NCBI GenBank assembly: GCA_025738555.1
Contig: JAOVFP010000005.1
Location: 5,952,001 to 6,016,000, forward strand
Source of the DNA: Cyathus striatus
Lineage: Eukaryota > Basidiomycota > Agaricomycetes > Agaricales > Nidulariaceae
Length of the DNA stretch: 64,000 nucleotides
Direction of reading: 5' to 3'
The notes under the pieces were generated by a model. The model was given only the letters and a program-made list of their open reading frames with translations, had not been told where the DNA came from and did not search any database. This document shows positions 1 to 11,065 of this stretch, one piece after another. The translations under genes and the position numbers were made by a program. Position 1 is the stretch's first letter; every line of letters begins with the position of its first letter.

Positions 1-2044
1 TACCCATCTCTTCCTCCTCCTGTGAAGAAACTATACGAAGATTGCAAACCCTACCAGCCATCTACTAAGAATTTAGAAGAGACATTTCTAAAGATGACTA
101 CCTGCTTTGACAATGTATTCATCATTGTGGATGCGTTGGATGAATGCTCCGAATGGCCTTACCTTTTTAAATGGATCAAAAGCCTGTCGCATCACCGGAG
201 GGGGAAGCTTCATTTATTTGCTACTAGCCGTCCTCAATCTGGTCAATCTGATATCAGGGGAGATTTAGAGACCATTTCATCTGTTCACTTCGATCTCCAT
301 GAACGTCACAATCGGGATGATATTAAAACGTATATTGAGATGGAAATTAAGCGGAACATACGGAAGTTCATGCCAAAGATTGATGTCAGCATGGAGGTAT
401 CAAAGAACACCAATGGGATGTAAGCTGGTCTTGAGGGTTTATTTGAGCTACTGGTGGTACTGACTTTCAAGTATATAGGTTCAGGTTGGTCGCGCTTCGC
501 ATTGAACAACTGGAAGGATCCCTCAGCGTGGTAGATTTCGAAAAACAGCTTGCACATCTTCCTAAAGACCTTGACGAGATGTACCAGCGGATAATTGAGA
601 GAATTCCAGCGGAGTATCGACAACGCGTACTCCGGATCCTGCAATGGGTTGAATTTTCGATGGGCCATATCAGGCTACAACAGTTAGTGGAAGTGGCTGC
701 GGTCGAATTTCCGGGAGATCCAGATGTAGGTGTTGATGATGTACCCCAGCTGAACCCTATGGCTCGCTTCGAAGATGAGAACAGTGTGTTGAGCATCTGT
801 GGAGGTCTAGTGAGCTTGACATCAGATGGTATGCCCCATATATAATTTCTTGATTCATTATTCTGACGGAAGATAGGTTATGTGACATTATCGCATATGT
901 CTGTCCGAGAATACCTGCTTTCGAAACGACGTCAACAGGAATCTTCCTCATTTTATTTCGATGAAGCTCTTGCCCACTCTACTATAGCACGGACATGCAT
1001 TGCGTACCTCCTTCAGTTTACTGAAGGTTTACCACCCGGGGATCTTGATGATGCCTTTCCTCTTGCATATTATGCAGCTAGACATTGGTATTTGCACACC
1101 ACTTCCGCTGATGAAGCTGGGAAATTGAAGGACGGGATGCTTCATCGGCTAACCATGGCCCTTTTACTCTCCACTTCTGCTTTCAAATCGTTCACCAGTA
1201 TACATGACCCACATGACGACTACAAGGTGGTAGTCCACTATGAAAGACCTCGTGTTTCAGCTCTATATTACAGCGCACTAATGGGACTGCGACGAGCGAC
1301 AGCAGAGCAAGTCGAGTGTCTGACGGACATAGACAAGGAAGAAACAGCGCAATTGTTAGGGAATGCCTTGATAGCAGCGTCAATTCGAGGAAGTACAGAA
1401 ATCATTGAGATACTGTTGAACAAAGGCGTAGACCCCAATTTCAAGGCTGGAGCCCTAGGAAGTCCGCTACTCATAGCAGTATCTTTAGACTACGCCGCTA
1501 TCGTTAAATTGCTTCTTGAGCGACATGCGGATGCCAACACACGCGAGCCCGATGAATTTCAGTGCCCTGTCTTATATATTGCCGTATCACGGGAGAGGAC
1601 CGGAATCGTAAAGGAGCTGCTGACGCACAGTGCCGATATCCACAAGCGCTGTAACAGCTATATCGGCTATATCGACTATAGTACACTTGAAGCTGCCCGT
1701 CAGTGGGGCATGACTGATATGGTACAGCTCCTTGAACCCCCCATGTACCAGATGTTGCCGATGACACCCCCTTGGATGACGATATTGACGAATATGAAGC
1801 TGGGCTGTACGGTCCAACCTACCATTACCCGAGTTACCATGTGGAATATGTGACCGATATGTCGTCGGGATATGACCGTGACGCAGGCCTTAATTATCTA
1901 CGCACACAACGGAAAGATATCCCATACTATCCTGAACTGAGGGTAACACATGCATTGAAGCCGCCGCCTTCAATGTCTTATGAACAGTGGCATGCGAAAA
2001 GAATAAGTACGCTCGTTTTTGGTGGCCATGATGAAGATTTGTAG
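1..2044 (+). CDS. NACHT-ankyrin NLR-like protein, copy 1 (5' end outside window; one frameshift)
   Basis: STAND-class NTPase of the fungal NLR type, a family usually linked to non-self recognition or cell-death signalling. Visible order: the end of the NACHT core with Walker B (VFIIVDALDEC) and a sensor-like LHLFATSRPQ; a winged-helix-like stretch ending in LSHMSVREYLLS; then about four ankyrin repeats (roughly 1350-1730). Exons are 1-419, 479-828 and 877-2044, with GT-AG introns 420-478 and 829-876. The start and P-loop lie left of the window. A C6 run at 1737-1742 is C7 in copy 2 (33268-33274). Read as it stands, the last exon stops at 1853. With the frame of copy 2 it runs to 2044 through a Tyr- and Asp-rich tail. 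This is either a real one-base deletion or a sequencing error. Family assignment is firm from motifs; function is inferred. Confidence 0.85.
420..478 (+). other. Intron 1 of NLR copy 1
   Basis: A GTAAGC...ATATAG intron of 59 bp, in phase 2. Its homologue in copy 2 is 31952-32008 and sits at the same codon (Met-Phe-Arg). Confidence 0.85.
829..876 (+). other. Intron 2 of NLR copy 1
   Basis: A GTATGC...GATAG intron of 48 bp, in phase 1. It joins the Gly codon before YVTLSHMSVREYL. The copy 2 homologue is 32359-32407. Confidence 0.85.
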
Positions 2045-2378
2045 TCTTAGCTCTTCAATTCTTACTTAATTATCATAAGGGTTTGCAACTTTGCATATTA
2101 GGCGATACCGCAGATTCTATACATCAGTCTCTTGTAATGTATGATAATGGGTGACTTTTTGTAACCTCTGGAATGCTGCTGGCGCTCCGAAGTGAGTCCT
2201 CTTCCTAGAAGAAAACTAAGTATCAAAGCGGAGGTTTTCCCTCAATGTGCGAAGTGTCGTTTTCTATCACTTGCTTCTCGCCAATCGCTTTCCACCTGTC
2301 CCCCTTTTCTCTCTCCCACCTTCAAAATTAAAAACTACATGATGAAAAGGCGTCCTCGGCTTATTCCACTTGTAAGGC
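2045..2378. other. Intergenic, no feature recognised
   Basis: This is the 3' flank of NLR copy 1. It has only short overlapping frames and no recognisable domain or repeat. Confidence 0.5.
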
Positions 2379-2510
2379 CTAAATATCCGCGTTTGTATGG
2401 GTGGTCAACACGGACATGACTCTGCCCCATGCGTCGGGGCCGAACTTGGAGAAGGGTTCGGTGGAATCGACTATGAAGTATCGTTGGGTTTGGTTCTGCG
2501 TGACAAGCGT
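2379..2510 (-). pseudogene. Unassigned exon-like fragment
   Basis: On the minus strand a CAG acceptor near 2500 is followed by 36 codons (containing FIVDSTEPFSKFGPDAW) ending in a stop at 2379. It follows the MAGP-like relic in the same direction after a pyrimidine-rich intron-like stretch, so it could be that gene's last exon. The residues were not recognised. Confidence 0.3.
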
Positions 2511-2639
2511 TAGAAAGAGTAGAGGGGGAAACAAAAGAAAGAATGGGGGGAGAGGAAAAGAGAAAGAGAGAATGTAAAAGGAATGGAACGAGAAGTAAGA
2601 GAATCTAACCTGCAGTGCGATAAACAGCAATCAAATCCT

Positions 2640-3620
2640 CGGGTTTACTGGATATCTTCGCAGGTCGCATGCTTTGAGGCGGAAGAAGATCGCGCCTATG
2701 AATCAGGGTTGGCCCGTTAGTGTGTGTGAAGGAAGGGGAGGGAGAAGGAAGGGGATGTACTTGTGCCATTCTATAGCTTGTGAGAGTTGTATTGCTATTG
2801 CCAAATGTGTTGGTGAACAACAATCCACCTAACGGATTCCCTCGCTACACGAGCCCGAGTGAACAAACCACACCACGTACAAAAGCGAACGGGGCGAATC
2901 AAATCAGCCCCATCAAGATCCATCTCTCCTCCCCATCCCCTGACGCGATACTGATCTTCGTCTGGTCGATGAAGCCTACTACGGAGATATATGCCGGTGC
3001 GCGAGTGAATGGCACCCCTGTGAGTGCACCTTCGGGGATGAGGCGTGCTCTGAGGCCCGGGTTTGGTGCACCATGCTACCATTCCGCCAGGCGCCTTCCA
3101 TGTCGCTGACTGTTGAGTTTGGGGCCCAGAGGTAGAAGTCTGACTGAGAACGAGGGACTAGAACAAGAAGAGGGGGTACGAGAGGAGAAAGAGGGAGGGG
3201 ATAGGGAACGTACCGTCAAGAACATTCAAGAAAGACGTTTGACACATCGATTTGGAACCCTCCGTCGTGCTGATGCATACGTTGTACCTAAGCTGACTAC
3301 CGCGGACGAGGTTGTCATCGGTGTCGACTTTGCAGGGCTGTTAAGGGAGGTAAAGGAGGTTAGCAAGAAGAGGAATGAGTTACATGTAAACGCACGATTC
3401 CGCTGGGATATGTGAATCATTTACTTACGAGCGGAGTAGCGGGGAAAGTTTTCTGTACCGCTTCCGTCTCCGTCGCTGCAGGAGCTGAAGTCGGAGATGG
3501 CGATGGGAATAGGAACGAAGAACGACACGTCGACAAAATTCAGTCAGAGCAAGCAGCAAAGGCAGCATCATTCTACAAGACGACATTGTGTAAGTTGAAA
3601 AAAGGGGTAATTCATGTCAA
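2640..3620 (-). pseudogene. Macrofage-activating-glycoprotein-like secreted protein, decayed
   Basis: In three different frames the minus strand carries pieces that line up, in order, with the basidiomycete proteins annotated as macrofage activating glycoprotein: RGSQLRYNVCISTTEG, then CQTSFLNVL, an LWAPNSTV segment, MVAWCTKPG, LRARLIPEGALTGVPF, and a GFIDQTKI / GADL segment. A hydrophobic Met-rich start near 3615 (MMLPLLLAL) would suit a signal peptide. At least two frame changes, around 3080 and 3040, and the loss of the usual Cys-rich tail show it is no longer functional. Probable GT-AG introns lie near 3320-3430 and 3130-3210. Family recognition is from memory of conserved motifs; the role of the family is not well defined. 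Confidence 0.55.
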
Positions 3621-3689
3621 ATTCACAGCCTTACGTACCCCGTCCATCCTAGATAGTCTTGTGTTCAATCTGACGAGCTCTTAGATGCG

Positions 3690-4974
3690 GTTTTGGGAGC
3701 TCTTTAGGCTGCATTTGACAGGCCTCGCGGGCTTGGCTAGCTAGGCTCTGGTGGAACAAGAAACCATTCGTTTGTTGATTTGTGATCGTAGGAATAGCAT
3801 TCGAAATTCAAGTATGGTGAAGTGTCTTGTGGTTAGAGAGGTCAAAGGTTGTATTCGTAAGTACTTGGTACGATCGTCGATGGAGAGCGGGAGACCAACG
3901 ATGGGTTAAAAATGTCACGTTACAGCTTGCGACACTGTATCATGACTACGTGACCGATGTGAATCAACTTGGCTTGACCACTGGCGTCCAAACCGAAGGT
4001 CAACCAACTTCAAGTTATCTGGTATCCGAGATGCAGCAGAGAATGGAGATGGTGTAATAAAATGGAACAGAAGAGCTATTTGGTGAGTCGCATCTAATAC
4101 TATCATGCCTTCGTAATTTCAATTCTAAGCGCGATTCTCTCAGTATCCACGTATCGCTGCACAACGTGCTGTGAAGTAATTTGGAAGTAACGGTTGCTGC
4201 AACACAGCAGGTCGAGGTGTACTGGTCTTTTCATGGCCGCAACAGGTCTATCGGACCTGGGAGATACACCTAAAATCGCGACCGTACGCGCGAATTCAAA
4301 GGACAGGTACAAGCTAGCGCTAGAAGATCTGTTGCGCCCTATATGCAGCTTCATGTTCGTTCTGAGATGGAGAAGTTAAATGGAAGACTTACTGCTGTCA
4401 CGCCTTCAACAGTCCGATGGGCCCTGGACGAAGTGGATTCTGAAGTGGCTGGCGGTCAAGAGACTGGTGTCGCAGTATGAAGCACTCGTGCTACGTCTAT
4501 ATGAGCGGGCTGCTGCGCTCTCCACTCCGGCAGGTAAAGCTGGTGTCGTAATCTTTTGCGTACGTTGAGCGTGTACCACGCCATGGTTCGCCCTTCAGGT
4601 AAAGGCAACTTGCAATACGAGGGATCTCGAGCCAAGGAAGATGATTAAATGACGGACTGGCTGTCTTTTTCCAAGATTCGTTGTTATACATCCATCTTTG
4701 TATATTGTGTACTTCGGCTGTACAAGCACCAAAATCATACACGACCCAACCGACACTCGACATACACACACATTCGGGCCTGCTCTCAATTCATCCTGAC
4801 TCCGCGTTTTTGGATTGTTGCCGTATGCGCGACAAGCTGAGCCGGGGGGGTTACGGGTCTCGCGTTCTTAGCTGGGCGGATGGACTTGACGCAAGTGAAA
4901 GGTGTGATGGATCTTATTGATGCATAGACGGAGGTGCAGAAGCACGGGACGAAGGGTGCTATTGGGGTGAGTGG
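3690..4974. other. Probable gene-relic DNA, unassigned
   Basis: No frame stays open for long. A plus-strand stretch at about 4300-4480 reads like coding sequence (SVAPYMQLHVRSEMEKLNGR, then TPSTVRWALDEVDSEVAGG) before hitting stops, but I do not recognise it. The rest, including short frames on both strands, shows no motif. It probably belongs to the same decayed gene block as its neighbours. Confidence 0.3.
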
Positions 4975-6088
4975 CCCACAGTGTGCACCATCTCGTCTGT
5001 GTACCCCTTGCCCTCCCCACGACGAGTATCAAGGAGCGACAACCGGCAAATAGCAGCAGTCCCCAACCTATCCAAGGCGACCTTAAGACTTGCCACCTCC
5101 TCCCCGACAAACCTTTCGTCTTTCTAAACAGCATCCACAGAAACATGCACACCCGCCACCTTGGCCTCCACATCCCTTCTCACATTCGCAACCTCGACCT
5201 TTGCATCATTCAACTTGGCAGTAACATGTTCCATCTTGTGTAGCGCAGAAGCGCAGATCCTCCAGTGCGTATGCAGCAACCTTCCGATCCCTCAAGAGCA
5301 CGACAGTCTCTTTCATCAGAAATCTGCCGCATCTCTTCCCGTAACTCGACCACATGCTTATTCGCAAAGCGTTCATTTGCACAGATGACGGTTCGCGGCC
5401 CTTTGTCTCTAACGATGCAACAATATCTCGAAAATAGATTGTGAAGACTTCTCTACATTGTCTGCGATCAATGTTTTTCGGGTCCTCTTTGACCTCTTTG
5501 ATTTCGCTCGGAGGGGAGCATGCAGGGCAATAGAAGAAGCGATGATCCCGAACCGCTCTTCAGCTACGCGGTTTGTTAAGTTCGAACTGATGAATTGTTA
5601 GCTTAGTTCAACCAACGAAAGGAGGGAAGTACCTGAATCGCAGTAACTCCTCCTCCACCATCTCAACAACCTCGCTTACTCTCCTCCTTCTTCTCCGCAG
5701 TTTTCTCCTCCGCATTCTCTTTCTTCTTCGCCCTAACATCCTTCTCGTCCCCCCTTTTCATCTCATTCCCCTTCTCCTTCACCAGCCTTCACCTTCTCCA
5801 GTCTACCAAACTTCCAATCACTAGCCTCAAAAAGCACATCACTCGTGTCCATTAGCCACTTCGAAAGTGACGTCAGCGCATGGGGCTGCTGCTCAGCAAG
5901 GGTGGACATGATAGGCGGCAGTGTGTCCGGTGAGCTGTTGTTGTACTATTTGCTTTAGAAGGTGAAGTGACTGGGTAATTTTTCATGCCCATGGAGGTGT
6001 TGGAAGTGGAGGTGGTGTTGTTGGAGATGGGTAGGATGGCGGTGTTGTTGGAAGGAGGATGAATAGTAGTGTTCCCACTGATCGTCAT
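4975..6088 (-). pseudogene. Coiled-coil protein relic
   Basis: Read right to left, a Ser/Thr/Asn-rich start is followed by MSTLAEQQPHALTSLSKWLM, a DVLFEASDWKFGRLEKV segment, a Lys/Glu-rich run, then after a plausible GT-AG intron (about 5585-5630) NRVAEERFGIIASSIAL, and heptad-like helices (KHVVELREEMRQISDER; KMEHVTAKLNDAKVEVANV; FVGEEVASLKVALDRL). The pieces lie in different frames with an in-frame TAG in the last one. The gene has therefore been hit by several indels and at least one nonsense change. The composition suggests a long coiled-coil protein with a low-complexity N-terminus. No family was identified, and its place between two other relics suggests a general loss of selection here. 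Confidence 0.5.
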
Positions 6089-6170
6089 ACTCGTATTCCC
6101 ACCAAGTAGTGCCTGTAATCATCGTCGTTTGACCGTCGTACTATCAGTCGCTAGATCGCGCCGCGGTACC

Positions 6171-6813
6171 TCATGGTGCAGGTACAAATTCAGACTGGAA
6201 ACTACATTGTTCGACGTCCTCCTCGCTCCCGAGGGCAGTGGTGGCTTTCAATGCTTTGCGCGGCTTCGAATTCGTCTCCTTGCCCAAATTCTTCATCTTG
6301 AGACTTGAAATAACACTTGAATAACACACCCCCTTGGGATCACTCGTCGCCAATCCACAATGTCCGCAGGAACCTGGACATTGTCTCTAAGCAGCACAAT
6401 ATCACCCACTTGGAGTTTTTTTCCATAATGTGCACTCCCATGTAGATGAACCAGAGGTATGCTTGCGGAAGTCGATGACGCCTGTGCTCCCCGCATGTGG
6501 TGGCTGGTCCGATTTTGAAGGAAACGTGGTTGACGATGAAGTAGCTACCGCAGACGCGACACATGGCACATACGAGTACTCCGATCTTGTAAGCAGGAGC
6601 TCTAGCCCCTCGCTCATTGGACCACAGTGCATACCCACTCATAAAGGGCGCTCAGATATAACCATGGCCCCCGTTCGCGCACAATTCGCGCAACTTGCAC
6701 AAGCCGTGGGCGACTTTTCCTGGTGGGTTTAAGCCTAGCACGCGCTCGATCCAGAATCTAGTTGAGGAGGTGTTGACTTCCTCATTGAGCATGCTGCGGT
6801 GGTAGTCTTCTAC
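6171..6813 (-). pseudogene. P4-type phospholipid-flippase ATPase fragment
   Basis: Pieces of the cytosolic N-terminal region and actuator domain of a Drs2/Dnf-type flippase appear in order on the minus strand: VEDYHRSMLNEEVN, then RFWIERVLGLNPPGKVAHG with KLRE, a frame change, KKLQVGDIVLLRDNVQVPAD, another frame change, and NLGKETNSKPRKALKATTAL. The last corresponds to the family's NLDGETNLKPRKALKAT. A stop lies at 6654-6652. These enzymes move phospholipids across Golgi and plasma membranes and normally exceed 1,200 residues. Only about 200 residues' worth remains, without the DKTGT phosphorylation loop or any membrane helix. It is a dead fragment, possibly from a larger copy elsewhere in the genome. 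Confidence 0.75.
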
Positions 6814-6999
6814 GCATATTTAATGGGTGTTATTTATCTTGTTACAGTAAGTAGGATGGGGGTGAGCGGGAGGACAGCTGAGCCCGACCTCTGGGTCGAT
6901 GGTGGGGTCATAATCAACATCATGCATACACTGTGTATCTGTGCGCAACGTAGAGGGGTCAGTTTGTAGTTGAAGAAAGGCGTAGTTGTTGTTGTACTT

Positions 7000-7105
7000 G
7001 TATTCCCACTACCTTTTAAGGTAAGTGGGTCTTAGGGGACTCTTGACATCCTGAAAAGGCAATTTTGAGATCTGACTTTGGGATCTCAACCTGATTGGTT
7101 CTTGC
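7000..7105. repeat. Palindromic repeat terminus, copy 1
   Basis: The near-palindromic block CCCACTACCTTTTAAGGTA, then AGTGGGT, is followed by a stretch (CTCTTGAC..., AAAAGGCAATTTTGAGATCT) that also follows the same block at 34686. The two copies are diverged beyond about 100 bp. This is probably the end of an old, unclassified mobile element. No partner terminus was found. Confidence 0.55.
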
Positions 7106-7403
7106 TGTGATCTCAATCTGATTGGCTCCTGCCTCTATTGAAACCAAAACTATTCAAAATGTATTTAGTACACTTATGAATTGCACTACTATTTCAATCA
7201 AATGTTATCAATTGAAAATCCTCCTTGCACTTAGCTGAAGACACCATTGTTACCATCACCTTCACTGACATTGGTCTTCCTAAATGTCTGAACATTTGGA
7301 ATCAGTGTGGCTAGTCCACTATTGACTGTTATTCTTACTCACCTTACACAACCTTTCTGACTGTGCATATAAATCTTAAAATTAAAACAATGTCTCTTTG
7401 TTG

Positions 7404-7640
7404 CTCTCAAACAGCTGATGGCCCTGTCATGATGCAATTATGTTTCAAAGCTGAGGATCATTCAAACAGGGAAGCATAATTTCATTCAGTATGCTGCTAT
7501 TCATACTATGGAGTTCTTGTAAGTTGTCATTCATTTTAATTATTGGTTTTGCTCTTAAACAGCTGATGACACTCTCACGATGCAATTTTAATTCAAGGCT
7601 GAGGATTGTTCAAATGGGGAAGTGTACTTTCAGTAAAGGG
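7404..7640. repeat. Diverged tandem duplication, about 146 bp period
   Basis: Two direct copies of a block begin near 7406 and 7551. Each contains AAACAGCTGATG, GATGCAATT, GCTGAGGAT and ATTCAAA in the same order. Confidence 0.6.
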
Positions 7641-9131
7641 AAGGGGGATGGGCAGGTGTATCACCCAGCCCCTCTCCTATACCTTATCTCACCCTCTTCA
7701 CTACACCACTCCTTCTGACATTCACCAACAACTTCCCCTGACTACTGATCCCATTTAAGGGGTGGCATGCCTGTTGAGCCAGCACCTGACAAACTTATCT
7801 CTGCGGCTTGCTGTGTGGTCAATGAAACTGATGTCATCCACTGCTACCCCTTCTCTCAGCCTCCCAAATCAAATAACAATCTGGTCAAAACCTTTCAACA
7901 GAGTTTGTCTTCATTACTGATTGCTGACTTTGTTCTTCAAACTTTTTCTGGGTCAGATACATTGGAAAAGACCCAGTTCGCACTAGGACTGCCGAGAGTT
8001 GTAACTTGGTTGGCTACATTTATAGTTAGTTCTGGTTAGTTCTGCCTAGTGCTTTAAATTATACTTACTGACTTTGTACACGAAATAGGTTTTATTTATA
8101 CAGGTATGACTCTGTCCTACATATGCCATATTCCATACCAATAACATTTCTTCAAGGTTATTGTGGCCACAGAGTTTTTCAGATGAGTCTGCAACACATG
8201 TTATGAAAATATTGATCCCCCAAGACCTAAAAAGACAGGTTTCAGATAGGAATCTCCTTAAATTTTGGCTCAAACTGATTTTAGGTACATCAGAATACAC
8301 ACTCAATCTTCTTTTTCGACAAGCATAGCTGTCTTGCATGGGAGATACTTAACAATTGCTTTTTCTGTATGCTACATTTATGGTACTCGATGGATAGATG
8401 GAACATATGTCACGGTTCTCTGCCCCGCATGGCTGTTATCAAGTCTCATCCATCTTGTTAGCTTCTTAATCTCCTTCATTATACCCCTATGAATCTCTCA
8501 TCTGCAAAGAAGGATATGAACATACATGAGACTTTGACTCCAAGCCTGTCCCCTTCAACTGTGCTCAACATCACTCCATGATCGTACTACCCAGATTAGA
8601 TGAAGGATAGATAAGAGGGTTAGGAGAAGGGATACATATGGACTCTAAGGTTTGATTTATCCCCCTCCTGTACTCTGTTCCCTTCATTCAGGTTACAGTC
8701 TTATCTGCTTCCTCTTGCCAATTCAAGACAAAACTAATGAACTGTCTGGTAGATATGACTGCACTCACAATGCACATAGACTCAGCTTTCTACCATCCCA
8801 AGCTCCAGCCACTTTGATCACACATGGGCTAGCATACATAGAGGTTAACTGTGCAGAAAGAGGAGTGTGTTCAAAGAATCGCTAAGGATCAGAGAAGGGC
8901 ATAGCTGTAACATCGGATAAGTTTGGACCATGTCATGGGTAACCTCCTGTGCTCTACACTTTGATGGAGTTCTGATTCACTTTACATGGTCCTATCACTC
9001 TCTGTTCACTCTATTGACACTCCTGGTTTACGCTGGAATCTAAGCCTTTTGTAGTTGGGTATATACTCTGGATAATAGAGTCATCATGAGATCGAGCATT
9101 GTGCTACCAGTACGAAGTAGCTTGCCAGATA

Positions 9132-9305
9132 GGGTTCATACAGTTACCACACAACGGTTCATACTATCAACTTACATCTCTGGAAGATTGGCTATGCACA
9201 TTGATGTTCAAGCCTAGGTGTCCTCAGAATATTATGGATAGGGTTCATACAATTATCACACTACGGTTCATACTATCATCTTACATCACTGGAAGATTGG
9301 CACAA
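9132..9305. repeat. Tandem duplication, about 105 bp period
   Basis: Two direct copies carry GGGTTCATACA, ACGGTTCATACTATCA, CTTACATC and CTGGAAGATTGG in the same order, at 9131-9195 and 9240-9300. Confidence 0.7.
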
Positions 9306-10264
9306 GGCTTATGCTACTATCCATAGAATCTTTATAATATCATGACTCTGCAAAGGCAGTAAACTGCTGACTGGATCAATTGACTGCTTCATGCTAAGTT
9401 TATACAGTAGCTATTGACCACAAGCCTTGATGTCACTGTATGCCCCCCTTTCATCCCTCCCTTCACACTAGTTAACATGCAAGCACATCATGCATCTTCA
9501 TTTGTCTTTGATCTTCCAGTAGGCTGATGATACCAATCTTACCTGTTTGTCTTCCTTGATGGTATGCATTGATTCTACCTATAGTGCAAACATTACTGGT
9601 CATGCACTAAGGTCATTGTCATGGGTGAAAGTTGATTTCACATAATGACATGAATACAGCTAAATCACTCAAAGATAGAAAAGCAAACACTTAGAAAACT
9701 TAATAATACCTTAACAAACAACACTTAGTATGCACTTCTATTTCACTATTAATCAGGAAAACCATACACAAGTAACTAATCAATACACTAACAAATAAAG
9801 CTACATAAACACTAATAGCCCATCACCAATCAGAACAATTATACACAAACAAGTAACTACAATACCAGCTCATTATTAATCAAGATAAACATACACAAAT
9901 ACTTAGTCATACTACTGGACCAGCACTAATCAGAATAAATATCATCATACAACAACTACACCAAGACTAATATGTACAAACAATTATACCCTGTACAAAA
10001 TAAGAAAGCCTTCAGGTACAAACAAAAGAGTACCATTGTTCTCAAGAGCTATTAATAGCACAACCATTGTGCTAAATATACCCATTGTTCTTTCAAGTAC
10101 TATTAATAGCATTTCTATTGTGCTAAATATACCCATTGTCTAAGATGCTGACTCATGCATCCTAAATTGGAGAACAATGGAGAAAAGATGACTCATACTT
10201 TCCCCAGTTGGAGAACAATGGGAAAGTAAGTGTGGGATATGATTAGTCAGCAGGAGGGTAAAAG

Positions 10265-10273
10265 GCATATAAG
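10265..10273 (+). promoter_or_regulatory. TATA-like box in 5' LTR
   Basis: CATATAAGG is conserved in both element A LTRs and in the solo relative. It lies roughly 800 bp upstream of gag and is a plausible core promoter of the retroelement. No transcription start can be read from sequence. Confidence 0.4.
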
Positions 10274-10456
10274 GAAGAGGAATTGGCCTGTAGAATTAAC
10301 AACTTATACCTAGTTTACATTTGTTTGTATCCCTTTGCAGTTGTAGCACACAACCCTTACCTACTAAATATAACCTATATACTTCCTCTCTACCCAGTAC
10401 ACGTATTGTCAGAGTCACATATAAAGTGTCAACAGTAAAGTGTGAAACTAATTTGT

Positions 10457-10640
10457 ATTATTTGTGTCTACTCAGATAGTAAGGCACTGTATCTTCGTAA
10501 AGTAACAGCAGCAGCAGCATCGTATTTGTGTTCACTCAGATAGTGAGGCACCATATCGTCGTAAAGTAACAGCAGCAGCAGCAGCAGCATCGTATTTGTG
10601 TCCACTCAGATAGTGAGACACTGTAATCTTGTAAATTATA
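10457..10640 (+). repeat. LTR sub-repeats with (AGC)n tract
   Basis: Three imperfect copies of a 60-70 bp unit: TTTGTGTCCACTCAGATAGT, then GAGGCAC, then GTAAAGTAACAGCAGCAG. The CAG run varies in length between copies. The 3' LTR has three copies and the solo LTR at 46.6-46.9 kb has four, so the block changes copy number within the family. Confidence 0.8.
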
Positions 10641-10968
10641 TATGCGCCCCAGTTGTGAAGTAAGAAGTAGAAACCGTCAGGGACCTCAGCTCCACTTCAA
10701 CCTTCAACATAATAGTGACCTATATCTTCAGCCTACCCTTCACCTGCAAGCTCTTGCCACAATCCTAGTTGTTGTGCTTGCTATTTGCCTACTCTTCTAA
10801 ACTTACCAACCCACCTCTACACTTAAATATACACCTGTGTTCATCACCAAACCTCTTGAGTTAAGGAGAATATCTACAAATAATATCCCCCCAACACTCA
10901 GGTGCAAAGCACGAACAAAGTCACTTCCTGCTGACCACCTTAGATATTTATTATCTTAAACTGACAAG

Positions 10969-10985
10969 TGGAGCCCACTGCGAGG
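10969..10985 (+). other. Putative primer-binding site
   Basis: Two bases after the 5' LTR comes TGGAGCCCACTGCGAGG. It starts with the TGG expected to pair with a tRNA 3' CCA end. The primer tRNA was not identified. Confidence 0.4.
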
Positions 10986-11065
10986 GGATATTTACGTAAT
11001 ATTCTCTCCATAACTCCCAAACCACATTATTATATCAAAGAATTATATTGGAGCCCATATCCAAT

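Larger units (their letters stand above)
7106..9616. other. Repeat-derived non-coding DNA
   Basis: No coding frame here shows recognisable motifs. The base composition and the internal duplications listed separately suggest degraded mobile-element sequence between the P4-ATPase relic and element A. Confidence 0.4.
9617..10966 (+). repeat. 5' LTR of element A
   Basis: Starts TGTCATGGGTGAAAG and ends CTTAAACTGACA. It contains a duplicated GTGCTAAATATACCCATTGT motif (about 10070-10140), a TATA-like CATATAAGG at 10265, and a 60-70 bp sub-repeat block. A solo relative with the same ends is at 44637-47190. Confidence 0.92.

Noticed and set aside
4900..4975. Plus-strand reading MDLTQVKGVMDLIDA with a TAG
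   Set aside because: It looks coding-like but is too short to separate from chance, and the strand opposite carries the end of the coiled-coil relic.
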